Below, piece after piece: positions 16,044 through 23,802 of a DNA stretch of 30,685 bases. Where the stretch lies: positions 1 to 30,685 of the forward strand of contig JAEWMZ010000233.1 of assembly GCA_023392995.1 (NCBI GenBank). Direction: 5' to 3'. The first letter of the stretch is position 1. Every line of letters starts with the position of its first letter. This DNA comes from Bacillota bacterium. Lineage in GTDB: Bacteria > Bacillota > Clostridia > Lachnospirales > Lachnospiraceae. The translations under genes were made by a program, and so were the position numbers. The notes below the pieces were generated by a model, which had not been told where the DNA came from, did not search any database, and worked only from the letters and a program-made list of their open reading frames with translations.

Positions 16044-16723
16044 GGCCGCACCCTCTCATCTCTGGCGACTTTGCCGTCTGATATACCAATAATGCGGTCT
16101 GCCTGCAGAGCTATATTTTCATCATGAGTAACCAAGATCAGGGTCTGGCCATATTTTTTATTGCTTTCTTTCAGCAGTTTGATGATTTCATGTCCATTTA
16201 CACTGTCCAGGCTGCCCGTGGGTTCGTCGGCAAGCATAACTGAGGGCGCATTCATCAAAGCGCGGCCGATGGAAACACGCTGCTGCTGGCCACCGGAAAG
16301 CTGATTTGGTAAATGTGTTCTGCGGTCTTTTAATCCAATCATTTCGAGCAGGTCATTCAGCCGCTCCTCATTGACCCTGCGCTTATCCATCAGGATGGGA
16401 AGGGTGATGTTTTCTACTACGTTCAGAGTGGGAATGAGGTTATGAAACTGGTAGATCAATCCGACCTGGCGTCTGCGGAAAATTGCCAGTTTTTCATTGC
16501 TTTGGCTGTAAATATCCTGTCCTTCCAAGTACACCTTTCCGCTGGTCGGCACATCTACACCGCCGATGGTGTGAAGCAAGGTGGATTTGCCCGAACCGGA
16601 GGAACCAATAATGGCGGTAAAAGCCCCCTTCTCGATAGTAAGTGAAACCTGGTCAAGAGCTATAACCTGGTTTTCGCCCTTACCATAAATTTTACATAGA
16701 TTCTCAATTTTTAAAAACTCCAT
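16040..16723 (-). CDS. ABC transporter ATP-binding protein (MacB/BceA class)
   Basis: About 227 residues from the ATG at 16723 (MEFLKIENLCKIYG), preceded by AAGGGGA at eight bases; an upstream ATG at 16753 lacks a site. Motifs in order are Walker A GSSGSGKST, Q-loop YQFHNLIPTLNVVEN, signature LSGGQQQRVSIGRALMNAP, Walker B VMLADEPTGSLD and switch histidine LVTHDENIA. The pattern is typical of MacB/LolD-like ATPases that pair with FtsX permeases. The partner permease follows with an ATGA overlap. The gap to the kinase gene upstream is 84 nt and holds repeats and a -10 box, so the transporter pair probably has its own regulated promoter. Confidence 0.93.
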   Translation of the reverse strand: MEFLKIENLCKIYGKGENQVIALDQVSLTIEKGAFTAIIGSSGSGKSTLLHTIGGVDVPTSGKVYLEGQDIYSQSNEKLAIFRRRQVGLIYQFHNLIPTLNVVENITLPILMDKRRVNEERLNDLLEMIGLKDRRTHLPNQLSGGQQQRVSIGRALMNAPSVMLADEPTGSLDSVNGHEIIKLLKESNKKYGQTLILVTHDENIALQADRIIGISDGKVARDERVRP

Positions 16724-16757
16724 TATGTGAGTCCCCTTTCTTTCTGTATCCACTCAA

Positions 16758-16811
16758 ATAATAGAACCTTCCGCTTACAATTCCGTGACTTTCCGGTGAC
16801 AGATTCGTCAC
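16758..16811 (-). promoter_or_regulatory. Candidate operator and promoter for the ABC transporter genes
   Basis: On the + strand, GTGAC occurs at 16785-16789 and 16796-16800, and its complement GTCAC at 16807-16811. All three start exactly 11 bp apart. On the - strand this block lies upstream of a TATTAT -10 box (16758-16763), and the expected -35 position abuts the last pentamer and has no consensus. Helically phased pentamers next to a missing -35 are what an OmpR-type activator site looks like, and the neighbouring response regulator is of that type. The block overlaps the kinase stop codon. Confidence 0.5.
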
Positions 16812-17797
16812 TTTGAGAAACGGATTAAAAATACCGCGCCGCCCTGGGGATGATTCTTTGCGGTAATCGTCCCGCCCTGACGCGTTATGATCATTTTGCT
16901 AAGAGCCAAACCTATCCCATAGCCTGTCGAATTCGAACTTTTTCCACGGTAAAATCGGTTAAATAGGAAGGGTAAATCTTCTTTTGTAATCCCCACACCG
17001 CTGTCATGGATGGAAAGCTCGATATACAAGGGATTGTCCACACAAACAATCTCAATTCTCCCGTTCTCACCAGCACTTTCCATGCAATTTTTCAGAATGT
17101 TTTGAAGAGCCTGTGCGAGCCAGCTTATATCGCCCTGAAGCAGGATTTCTTTCGGTGCATCGATTCTCGCTTCAATATTGTGCAAATCCATTGGCACCAG
17201 GAGTGGACGAAGTGCAGTATGGATCAGATGGATTACCTTAAACTCCTCCCTTTGGAATACTACAATACCCGCATCTAAGCGGGAGATATTTAATAGGGAA
17301 GTGATTAGCCAGTCCATTTGCAAAAGCAAATCCTCTGTTTCTCTAAGAAATACTTTTCGCTCATTTTCATCAGAATTATTGGAGAGCAAGGAAAGAATGA
17401 GATTGACAGAGGTGAGCGGCGTTCGAAGCTGATGAGCAATGTCAGCCAGTGAATCGGCCAGATGTTCTTTTTCTTTTTTCAAGGCCTCATTTTGCTCTCG
17501 TATACGCTGTGTCATTTTTGTTAGCTCACTGTGCAGAATGGAAAGCTCACCCTCGTCTGCTTCACCTATATAAAGATGCTCCGCATTATGAAGCACAAGG
17601 TCGATTTGATCTGAAATATTTGCAATGTTTTTGTACCGAGCTTTGGTGAATAAATAAAAAATGGTTCCAAAAGCAACAGCGGAAGATAGGGAAAGGATTC
17701 CTGCCGCCCTGTTGTTAACAAAGCCCAGTGTAACAGCAATGGCAGCTATTAAGATGAATACGATGGATAACTTCCGGAACTCTCTATTGCGAAACAT
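16808..17797 (-). CDS. Sensor histidine kinase, short intramembrane-sensing type
   Basis: About 329 residues from the ATG at 17797, which has a GGGGG stretch six bases upstream; the ATG at 17803 is too close to it. Two membrane helices (about 10-28 and 34-51) are separated by only about five residues, so there is no outside sensor domain. The HisKA motif is HQLRTPLTSV with His near residue 122. The ATPase part has N-box NILKNCMESA, G1 DSGVGI, F-box FNRFYRG and G2 GYGIGLALS. Kinases with this build usually sense through a partner ABC transporter, as in BceS-type systems. The gene overlaps the response regulator by a few codons and precedes the ABC genes on the same strand. Confidence 0.9.
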   Translation of the reverse strand: MFRNREFRKLSIVFILIAAIAVTLGFVNNRAAGILSLSSAVAFGTIFYLFTKARYKNIANISDQIDLVLHNAEHLYIGEADEGELSILHSELTKMTQRIREQNEALKKEKEHLADSLADIAHQLRTPLTSVNLILSLLSNNSDENERKVFLRETEDLLLQMDWLITSLLNISRLDAGIVVFQREEFKVIHLIHTALRPLLVPMDLHNIEARIDAPKEILLQGDISWLAQALQNILKNCMESAGENGRIEIVCVDNPLYIELSIHDSGVGITKEDLPFLFNRFYRGKSSNSTGYGIGLALSKMIITRQGGTITAKNHPQGGAVFLIRFSK

Positions 17798-18470
17798 ATT
17801 CATCCCCCAATCGATATCCGATCCCCCGAACAGTTAGAATTATTCGCGGGTTTGCTGGATCATTCTCAATCTTTTCCCTCAGGCGTTTGATATATACGGT
17901 CAAGGTATTGTCGTTGACAAACTCACCTGCCACGTCCCACAATTCGTCAAGCAGTCTGCTTCTCGTAATAATACTCTTTGGGTTATTCACAAACACCAGT
18001 AACAAGCGATATTCTAACGCGGAAAGAAAGACCTCGCTGCCATATTTTTTTACAATACCGCTTGACGTATCGACTTGAAGCCCGTGAAGGTCAAAACACA
18101 ATGCACAGCGTTCACTTTTCCTAAGAGCGGTTCCAATTCGTGCAATTAATTCCCGGGGGCGAAAAGGCTTAGTGATATAATCGTCCGCACCCATATTCAA
18201 CCCGGTGACAACACTCGACTCATCACCAGAAGCCGTGAGAAAGATTACCGGAACAGCTTGACGTTCTTTCAATTCGGTACAAATCGTAAAGCCATTCCCA
18301 TCAGGCAATGAAATATCGATTAAGGCCAAGTCAAATCGATTCCCGGCAAGTACGGTTATAGCCTCACTCCTGGTAGATGCGTGGGTGACGGTAAAGCCCT
18401 CCGAGCGGAGTAAGAGTATCAGGTTTTTAGCAATTGCTTTATCGTCTTCCACCAAAAAAATCCGTTTCAT
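17784..18470 (-). CDS. OmpR-family response regulator
   Basis: 228 residues. The receiver domain (1-118) has the acidic pair EDD at 8-10, the phosphoacceptor D52 in LIDISLPDGNGF, the threonine in FLTASGDES and the lysine in KPFRPREL. The C-terminal winged helix (about 128-223) ends with VNDNTLTVYIKRLREKIE and TVRGIGYRLG. On the - strand an AAGGAAGGG lies about ten bases before the ATG. It is the first gene of the four-gene set with the kinase and ABC transporter. The probable target is the phased GTGAC block before the ATPase gene, possibly also its own promoter. Confidence 0.93.
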   Translation of the reverse strand: MKRIFLVEDDKAIAKNLILLLRSEGFTVTHASTRSEAITVLAGNRFDLALIDISLPDGNGFTICTELKERQAVPVIFLTASGDESSVVTGLNMGADDYITKPFRPRELIARIGTALRKSERCALCFDLHGLQVDTSSGIVKKYGSEVFLSALEYRLLLVFVNNPKSIITRSRLLDELWDVAGEFVNDNTLTVYIKRLREKIENDPANPRIILTVRGIGYRLGDEYVSQ

Positions 18471-19082
18471 TTATTATTATCCCTTCCTTTTTGTGCTCAT
18501 TTAGTTTATGTTTGCCGTTTTTCCAGCATCTAGGGAGAACCTACGGGTAGCTCTTTTCCTTACGTCTGTTCGGAGCAGCAAGGGTATAGAACCCTTCAGT
18601 TCAGAATAGCTCAATATTGAGACTCAAATTATTGATAATTGATCCGTAGATATCATTTTATAACTCTATTGTATTTCTTTTGACGAAAATATACAAGCTG
18701 AGTTATTTTTGAGATTGGGAGATATGTGTGTGGTAGATAGGAGGCAAGACAGGATAGCTCATAGGGGAAGTTAAACCATTATTATGGCGAATATAGGATT
18801 AATTTGTAAAAAATATAAGAAATAAGGTAGTATTTAGAGGGGGAATATGCTAAAATAATTGAGTGAAATGGTATTATTATGGAAGCTAATTACAGGCATC
18901 TTATGTGGTTAGCTCGTCCAGCCGAAACAACTGTCACGAGAAACAGTGCCTATAACCAATTCGCAATGATATAACATGATTCAAGAGTAGATTTATATTT
19001 AGATGGATACACACATACAAATCCATTGCTGGGAGTATGAATGACTTTTGAATATTGAAATCATAATAAATGGAGGGCATGT
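18471..19082. other. 612-nt divergent intergenic region
   Basis: No gene is seen between the response regulator (-) and the chemoreceptor (+). It holds a small hairpin (AAGGGT-ATAGA-ACCCTT, 18578-18594) and a perfect 12-bp palindrome, CTCAATATTGAG (18610-18621). An extended -10 box, TGC-TAAAAT (TAAAAT at 18851-18856, + strand), has no good -35. From 18894 to 18957 there is a set of complementary segments that could fold as a pseudoknot in the chemoreceptor leader. I could not match it to a riboswitch class I know. Confidence 0.6.
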
Positions 19083-21179
19083 ATGATTAACAACCGTAAA
19101 AGCAGGAAAGAAAAGAAACGTTCTAAAAGTATTAGAACCAAGGTAAGCATTTTAATGATAATTTTTACGCTAGCAATAATTCTATTGCAGATTGGGTTTG
19201 GTTTATTGGGGTATGGTAAACTAATCACAAGTGAAATTACTACAAATTCGAAGACCAGAGTCGAAAAAGAAGCAGCTGAAATATCCTCTCAATTTGAACG
19301 ATGGGGCGAAGCAAGCCGTTCCTATGCTGCAACGATTGGACAAATGTCAGGATATGACACACCTTTGTTAATTGATATTTTACATAAATACTTAGATTCG
19401 GATAAGTCAATTGTCGGCGGAGGCTTTTGGCTTGAGCCTTATCAGTATAGTAAAACGGATAAGTACTATGGACCTTATCTATATCGGGATGGAGAAAATG
19501 CATTATTATCGTGGGAGTATAGTAATGAAGAAGCAGACTATTTTCAATTTGATTGGTATAAAAATGGATTTTCGCATGATCAATCAGTTGTCTGGAGTGA
19601 GCCATATCCTGATGCGGTAACAAAGGTGCCCATGATTACTGCAACAAGTGCAATTCTCAAGCAGGATAAAAAAGTTGGAGTTATTACTCTGGATATTGGT
19701 TTGAAGGAATTACAGGATCATGTTGCGAACTTCAAGGTCGGAAAAGAAGGATTTGCATTTATTCTCACTTCTCAAGGTGTTTATATGGGACATCCGATCG
19801 ATGAGAAGAATTTGAATGAAAAGATGATAGAAGAGAAGGATGAAAAACTTAGGGAGCTTGGCCAGGAGATTATAAATGCGACGGATACGATAGTGCAAAA
19901 ATCAGTAATTAATGAGATGAAATATTATACGGTTGCTGCACCGATTGGTAATACAGGACTGAAACTTGTGGTAAATCTGCCGGAAGACGAGGTATTTGGC
20001 CCGGTAAATACTGCAATCACTGTAAATATTGTTATTCTGCTTGTGGTTGTGATCCTTTTAATGTTGGTATTGTCTGCTTTAATTAATCACTTCATTCTTA
20101 AGCCGATTAAAGTGATCACCAAGGATGCCGAATTAATTGCAAAAGGTGTTTTTAATCAGAAGAGTGAAGATAAGTATCTGAAAAGAAAAGATGAAATTGG
20201 TACCATTACGGTTGGAATTGATAACATAAAAATAGAACTAAAACGATTAATCGGCAGCATAAAAATGGAATCCAATGCAATTGAAAATGAAGTGGAGGAT
20301 GCGATATCCAATGTAAAAACCTTGAATCAGAATTTGGAAGAAGTATCTGCAACCACCCAGGAAATCGCAGCAGGTATGGAAGAAACAGCGGCTTCAGCGG
20401 AGGAAATGTCTGCAAACTCAAGGGAAATTGAAAGAGCCGTTCAATCAATTGCGCAAAAATCCCAAGAGGGATCTATTACAGCGAATGAAATATATAAAAG
20501 AGCAGAAATAGTAAAGAGGGATATCAATATTTCCCAAAAAAAAGCACTTGATACCTTCAATGGTTCAAAGGATCAGCTGGAGCAAGCAATTGTAGAATCT
20601 AAGGTAGTAGAACAGATTGATATCCTATCAGAAGCTATTATGCAGATCACAAGCCAAACGAATTTATTAGCCTTAAATGCTTCTATCGAAGCGGCAAAGG
20701 CCGGGGATGCAGGAAAAGGCTTTAGCGTTGTGGCAGAGGAGATTAAAAAACTGGCAGAGCAATCAAAGAATACAGTCCTTAAAATTCAAGAGGTGACGCT
20801 TCTGGTGAAAGGAGCGGTTGAGCATTTAACTCATAGTGCAAATGGATTGCTAGACTTTGTATCCGAGGATGTTCACCAAGATTATCAAACGATGCTTCAA
20901 GTTGCGGATCGATATAGTGACGATGCAAAATATGTGGATGATCTGGTAACGGACTTCAGCGCTACCTCAGAGGAGTTATTAGCTTCACTTCAAGGTGTTT
21001 TAACTACAATTGAAGGGGTTACGATTGCAGCAAATGAAGGTGCTACTGGGGCGACGGATATTGCCAATAAAATTTCTGAGTCTTATAGTAAAGCAAATGA
21101 AATGCGTGATATCATTATTCAAACAAATGCGAGTGCAGATAAACTGAAGAATGAAATCGCCCAATTTACTATAGATTAA
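19083..21179 (+). CDS. Methyl-accepting chemotaxis protein with dCache sensor
   Basis: 698 residues from ATG 19083, with GGAGGG five bases upstream. Membrane helix 1 spans about 22-47. The extracellular dCache-type domain spans about 50-305, with GGGFWLEPYQY, YYGPYLY, WSEPYPD, and VGVITLDIGLKEL in the membrane-distal module and YTVAAPIGNTGLKLVVNLP at its end. Helix 2 lies near 307-333, then HAMP (about 334-387) and the signalling domain. The receptor tip is SQTNLLALNASIEAAKAGDAGKGFSVVAEEIKKLA (about 520-555, quoted here only by its known core). dCache domains bind small molecules such as amino acids; the exact ligand motif was not identifiable. It signals to CheA/CheW, none of which lie in this window. 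Confidence 0.93.
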   Translation: MINNRKSRKEKKRSKSIRTKVSILMIIFTLAIILLQIGFGLLGYGKLITSEITTNSKTRVEKEAAEISSQFERWGEASRSYAATIGQMSGYDTPLLIDILHKYLDSDKSIVGGGFWLEPYQYSKTDKYYGPYLYRDGENALLSWEYSNEEADYFQFDWYKNGFSHDQSVVWSEPYPDAVTKVPMITATSAILKQDKKVGVITLDIGLKELQDHVANFKVGKEGFAFILTSQGVYMGHPIDEKNLNEKMIEEKDEKLRELGQEIINATDTIVQKSVINEMKYYTVAAPIGNTGLKLVVNLPEDEVFGPVNTAITVNIVILLVVVILLMLVLSALINHFILKPIKVITKDAELIAKGVFNQKSEDKYLKRKDEIGTITVGIDNIKIELKRLIGSIKMESNAIENEVEDAISNVKTLNQNLEEVSATTQEIAAGMEETAASAEEMSANSREIERAVQSIAQKSQEGSITANEIYKRAEIVKRDINISQKKALDTFNGSKDQLEQAIVESKVVEQIDILSEAIMQITSQTNLLALNASIEAAKAGDAGKGFSVVAEEIKKLAEQSKNTVLKIQEVTLLVKGAVEHLTHSANGLLDFVSEDVHQDYQTMLQVADRYSDDAKYVDDLVTDFSATSEELLASLQGVLTTIEGVTIAANEGATGATDIANKISESYSKANEMRDIIIQTNASADKLKNEIAQFTID

Positions 21180-21250
21180 GAAGAATATTCTGAGGTTGTT
21201 ATGATATCCAACCAGGTACTTTTTACTATATAATTAAGAAGAGCCAAAGG

Positions 21251-21279
21251 TTTACATCCTAGATTTCAATCGATATAAT
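21251..21279 (+). promoter_or_regulatory. Sigma-A-type promoter for the Big_2 protein gene
   Basis: TTTACA (21251-21256), a 17-base spacer and TATAAT (21274-21279). The -35 matches TTGACA at five of six bases, the -10 is perfect and the spacing is ideal. It lies 80 bases before the start of the secreted Ig-like protein. This is the best promoter in the window by sequence. Confidence 0.7.
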
Positions 21280-21359
21280 AGGTTTAGGGATATCATGGTA
21301 TCTCAGCAGAAGAGATATTAGAGTTATCCTTTATAACATTACAGAGGAGAAAAAGGTTC

Positions 21360-22181
21360 ATGAAAAAATCACTTAAATTACTAACCAGCATTCTTTTATG
21401 CATCACAATTATTGCGTCCTATACTTATATTTATGAGGAAAGAGCAGAGGCAGCGGCTAAGATTAGTAAAACGACACTCACCCTGAGTACAGGTAAATCA
21501 GAGACGTTAAAAGTGACCGGGACTACAGGAACAATAAGCTGGTCAAGTAGTAATAAAAAAGTCGCAACGGTAACAAAGGACGGTAAAGTAACGGCCGTTT
21601 CAAAGGGTACAGCGGTCATAACAGCGAAGACCGGCAGTGAAAAATATACCTGTAAAGTAAAAGTGCAGGGAAGCCAAAAGGTCTCGAAGGATTGGAAAGA
21701 TCTTGAGTTTAAGCTGGATGGACAAGAATATAAGTTATCTTTTGATTTTAAACAGCTGAAAGATAACGGTTGGGATTTTAACCTATCTGATTATGGCTAT
21801 GATAGCTATATTATGAATAGCGGTGATAAAATCACCGGAACAATAGGACTTAAAAATGCAACCTATGATACTGAAATCACGGTAGGCTTTATTAATACCG
21901 ATAAAAAGCAAAAGGATATTAAGAAATGTAAAATCTGGAATATTACTGTAAATAACAGATTTGCAAAGAATCCGGTTTCCTTTGCTTTACCCGGCGGGAT
22001 AAAAGAAGGCAGTACATTAAAAGAAGTCGTAAAGGCTTACGGCAAGCCAAATGATACCTATCGATCCGATGATTTGGGATACTGGGTATACACCTATTCC
22101 TCTGATTATGATAAATATTATAAACTAGAAATAGATGATAAAAAGGGCGTAATTGGTATGACAATGCAGTTTTATGAGTAA
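21360..22181 (+). CDS. Secreted protein with bacterial Ig-like (Big_2) domain
   Basis: 273 residues from ATG 21360. A signal peptide (about 1-32: KK, a hydrophobic core, then AEAAA) is followed by one Big_2 domain (about 33-105) with the typical ISWSSSNKKVATVTKDGKVTAVSKGTAVITA order, here quoted in part only. The rest (115-273) contains FKLDGQEYKLSFDFKQL and GGIKEGSTLKEVVKAYGKPND, the second resembling the SmpA/BamE-like or DUF-type lipoprotein modules of Clostridia. No LPXTG or other anchor is seen, so it is probably released or loosely wall-bound. It has its own strong promoter and a downstream terminator, so it is monocistronic. The function is unknown. Confidence 0.85.
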   Translation: MKKSLKLLTSILLCITIIASYTYIYEERAEAAAKISKTTLTLSTGKSETLKVTGTTGTISWSSSNKKVATVTKDGKVTAVSKGTAVITAKTGSEKYTCKVKVQGSQKVSKDWKDLEFKLDGQEYKLSFDFKQLKDNGWDFNLSDYGYDSYIMNSGDKITGTIGLKNATYDTEITVGFINTDKKQKDIKKCKIWNITVNNRFAKNPVSFALPGGIKEGSTLKEVVKAYGKPNDTYRSDDLGYWVYTYSSDYDKYYKLEIDDKKGVIGMTMQFYE

Positions 22182-22187
22182 AAATAT

Positions 22188-22222
22188 ACGGGGCAAGACC
22201 ATATTATTTGGTTTTGCCCCGT
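22188..22222. terminator. Bidirectional terminator hairpin
   Basis: GGGGCAAGACC (22190-22200) pairs with GGTTTTGCCCC (22210-22220), eleven pairs with one G-U, over a nine-base loop. The stem can be extended by C22189-G22221. On the - strand it is followed by a T-rich tail (TATTTTT), and on the + strand by a weaker one. It lies between the convergent Big_2 and LysM/GH18 genes. Confidence 0.8.
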
Positions 22223-22255
22223 TAATCTTGAATAAAAACTATTTATAAAAACTAT

Positions 22256-23536
22256 TTATAAAACCTGAATAATCTCGTACTGCGTATTTAGAACCAGGTA
22301 CAATTGAGCGAAATAGTTCATGATATTCCAGATCGTAATCCCGTTTAGTCCATACTCCGGTACTAATTTTATGATTGCATCTGCACCTCTTGCATCATTA
22401 AAGTATACAAAGTAATGATCGGTAGTATCAAGTATGTAAAAATAGGACGTATTATTTACCTGATTAAAATAAATTGTTGCATTAGAATCGCTTGCCAGCA
22501 GGACAGCATTGGTATCAGTGATGGAATCTGCGTGTGACACGCCCTCTATATAGGGGAGAGACCAGATATAACCGATCGTTGAAAACCCAAGGGTTGTTTT
22601 TTCCAGGATACCTTGTTCAGAATATAGGTTTAACAGCAATCGGAAAACATAAGCTGGGAGTATTTCAATTGGAACCTCATTGGATCTGCCCCAGGAATAA
22701 GATAATAAATTTATCCCATCAACCTTCTCTGCAATTGTTGAAAAATCTGAAATTTTGTGACTGGAATTAGTATAGACTTCAACGGTAATGGGAGTTATTG
22801 TAATAAATACTTTGTAATTCTCATTATGTAATCGATTGGATATTTCAGTAATAGCAGCTTCAAATGTCTGTTCGTCTTCGGGAGCTATATCAGGTATATC
22901 TAGATTTACTCCATAATAACCCTTTTCACGTAGTATAGTAAGGACTTGATCAATTAATAAATTTACTTTTTCCTGATTGTATAGCAAATCATGAAGGATA
23001 TTTCTGTTTGCAACTCCTGTTTCTGTGATATTTGATATGACCATAATTGGGGCTACACCGTATTCCTTAGCCGTATTTATAATTGCAGTATCATCGATGA
23101 GGTTTATCATTCCTTCGGCCGTAATCGTGTAGTTAAAAATCGAGAGATAAGTTAAAAATGGTAAGGTTTTTCGCAGGGTGGCGCTGCTGATGTAGGGGAA
23201 GGCATAACCGTTGGTTGTAATAGCAGGGTTTGAACTGTTATCATAGCTAATTACCAGCGTTTCCCCTGGGTAAATAAATTCTCTGTCGGAAAGGTAAGGA
23301 TTATTTCTTAATAATTGTAGGATGGAGATGTGAAAAGCATCCGCAATTCCCCCTAAAGTATCGCCTTCCTGTACGGTATATACTTCTTTAGGATAAACAA
23401 TTACAATAGCTTGACCGACAGCTAAATTATATGGATTAACTAATTGATTGTCTTGAACTATGCTTTCTACCGACTTTTCGTATTCTTGTGCAATTGTTTC
23501 TATTGTTTCCCCTGCTTGCACCACATGTATAATCAT
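22256..23536 (-). CDS. LysM x2 plus GH18-like protein (YaaH/SleL type), catalytic Glu replaced
   Basis: 426 residues from the ATG at 23536, preceded by GAGG at five bases; the ATG at 23611 would add an odd N-terminus. Two LysM domains (1-47, IIHVVQAGETIETIAQEY, and 50-97, YTVQEGDTLGGIADAF) precede a GH18-type barrel (about 105-420). There is no signal peptide, as in spore-coat or cortex-associated YaaH/SleL proteins, which are N-acetylglucosaminidases acting on cortex fragments. The GH18 catalytic segment reads GVNLDIPDI at about 209-217, so the position of the catalytic glutamate (DxE in the family) is Pro215. I infer that it is inactive or has a different role, such as glycan binding. It suggests that the organism sporulates. 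Confidence 0.85.
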   Translation of the reverse strand: MIIHVVQAGETIETIAQEYEKSVESIVQDNQLVNPYNLAVGQAIVIVYPKEVYTVQEGDTLGGIADAFHISILQLLRNNPYLSDREFIYPGETLVISYDNSSNPAITTNGYAFPYISSATLRKTLPFLTYLSIFNYTITAEGMINLIDDTAIINTAKEYGVAPIMVISNITETGVANRNILHDLLYNQEKVNLLIDQVLTILREKGYYGVNLDIPDIAPEDEQTFEAAITEISNRLHNENYKVFITITPITVEVYTNSSHKISDFSTIAEKVDGINLLSYSWGRSNEVPIEILPAYVFRLLLNLYSEQGILEKTTLGFSTIGYIWSLPYIEGVSHADSITDTNAVLLASDSNATIYFNQVNNTSYFYILDTTDHYFVYFNDARGADAIIKLVPEYGLNGITIWNIMNYFAQLYLVLNTQYEIIQVL

Positions 23537-23733
23537 AGGAACCTCAAAGTTTTTATTAAATAATATGAAAACATATCTTTGAATAGTAGTGAAAAAAGCC
23601 TTCTGCAGCAAAATGTTGGATAAATCTTCAACGAATCTTTAAAATTGCTTGTTATTATTTCCTCATAACATGGAAAGGAAGTTAGTGTGATGGATTTGAT
23701 AATGATGAAAGAAGTCATTTTTATATAAAAATA

Positions 23734-23779
23734 AAGGCCCAAAAGTATCTGATGTGATTCACATTACTTTTAGGGCTTT
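23734..23779 (-). terminator. Terminator of the double-HTH AraC gene
   Basis: A long stem pairs the AGGCCCAAAAGTA side with TACTTTTAGGGCTT, with one bulge. It encloses an inner short palindrome, ATGTGATTCACAT. Read on the - strand it is followed by a T-rich run (TTTATTTTTATAT), as expected for an intrinsic terminator 25 to 70 bases after the AraC stop. Confidence 0.75.
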
Positions 23780-23802
23780 CTTTTTTATTGTACGATAAAA
23801 GC

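Noticed and set aside
18610..18621. Perfect palindrome CTCAATATTGAG.
   Set aside because: Twelve bases of AT-rich palindrome occur by chance, and there is only one copy in the gap with no adjacent promoter, so an operator cannot be claimed.
22234..22263. Two tandem copies of a 13-base AT-rich unit at the end of the LysM/GH18 gene.
   Set aside because: Only two low-complexity copies; most likely a simple slippage duplication.
23751..23763. CRP-like site, TGTGA-N-TCACA.
   Set aside because: The spacing is far too short for a CRP/FNR site (one base instead of six), and the palindrome is the inner stem of an intrinsic terminator.
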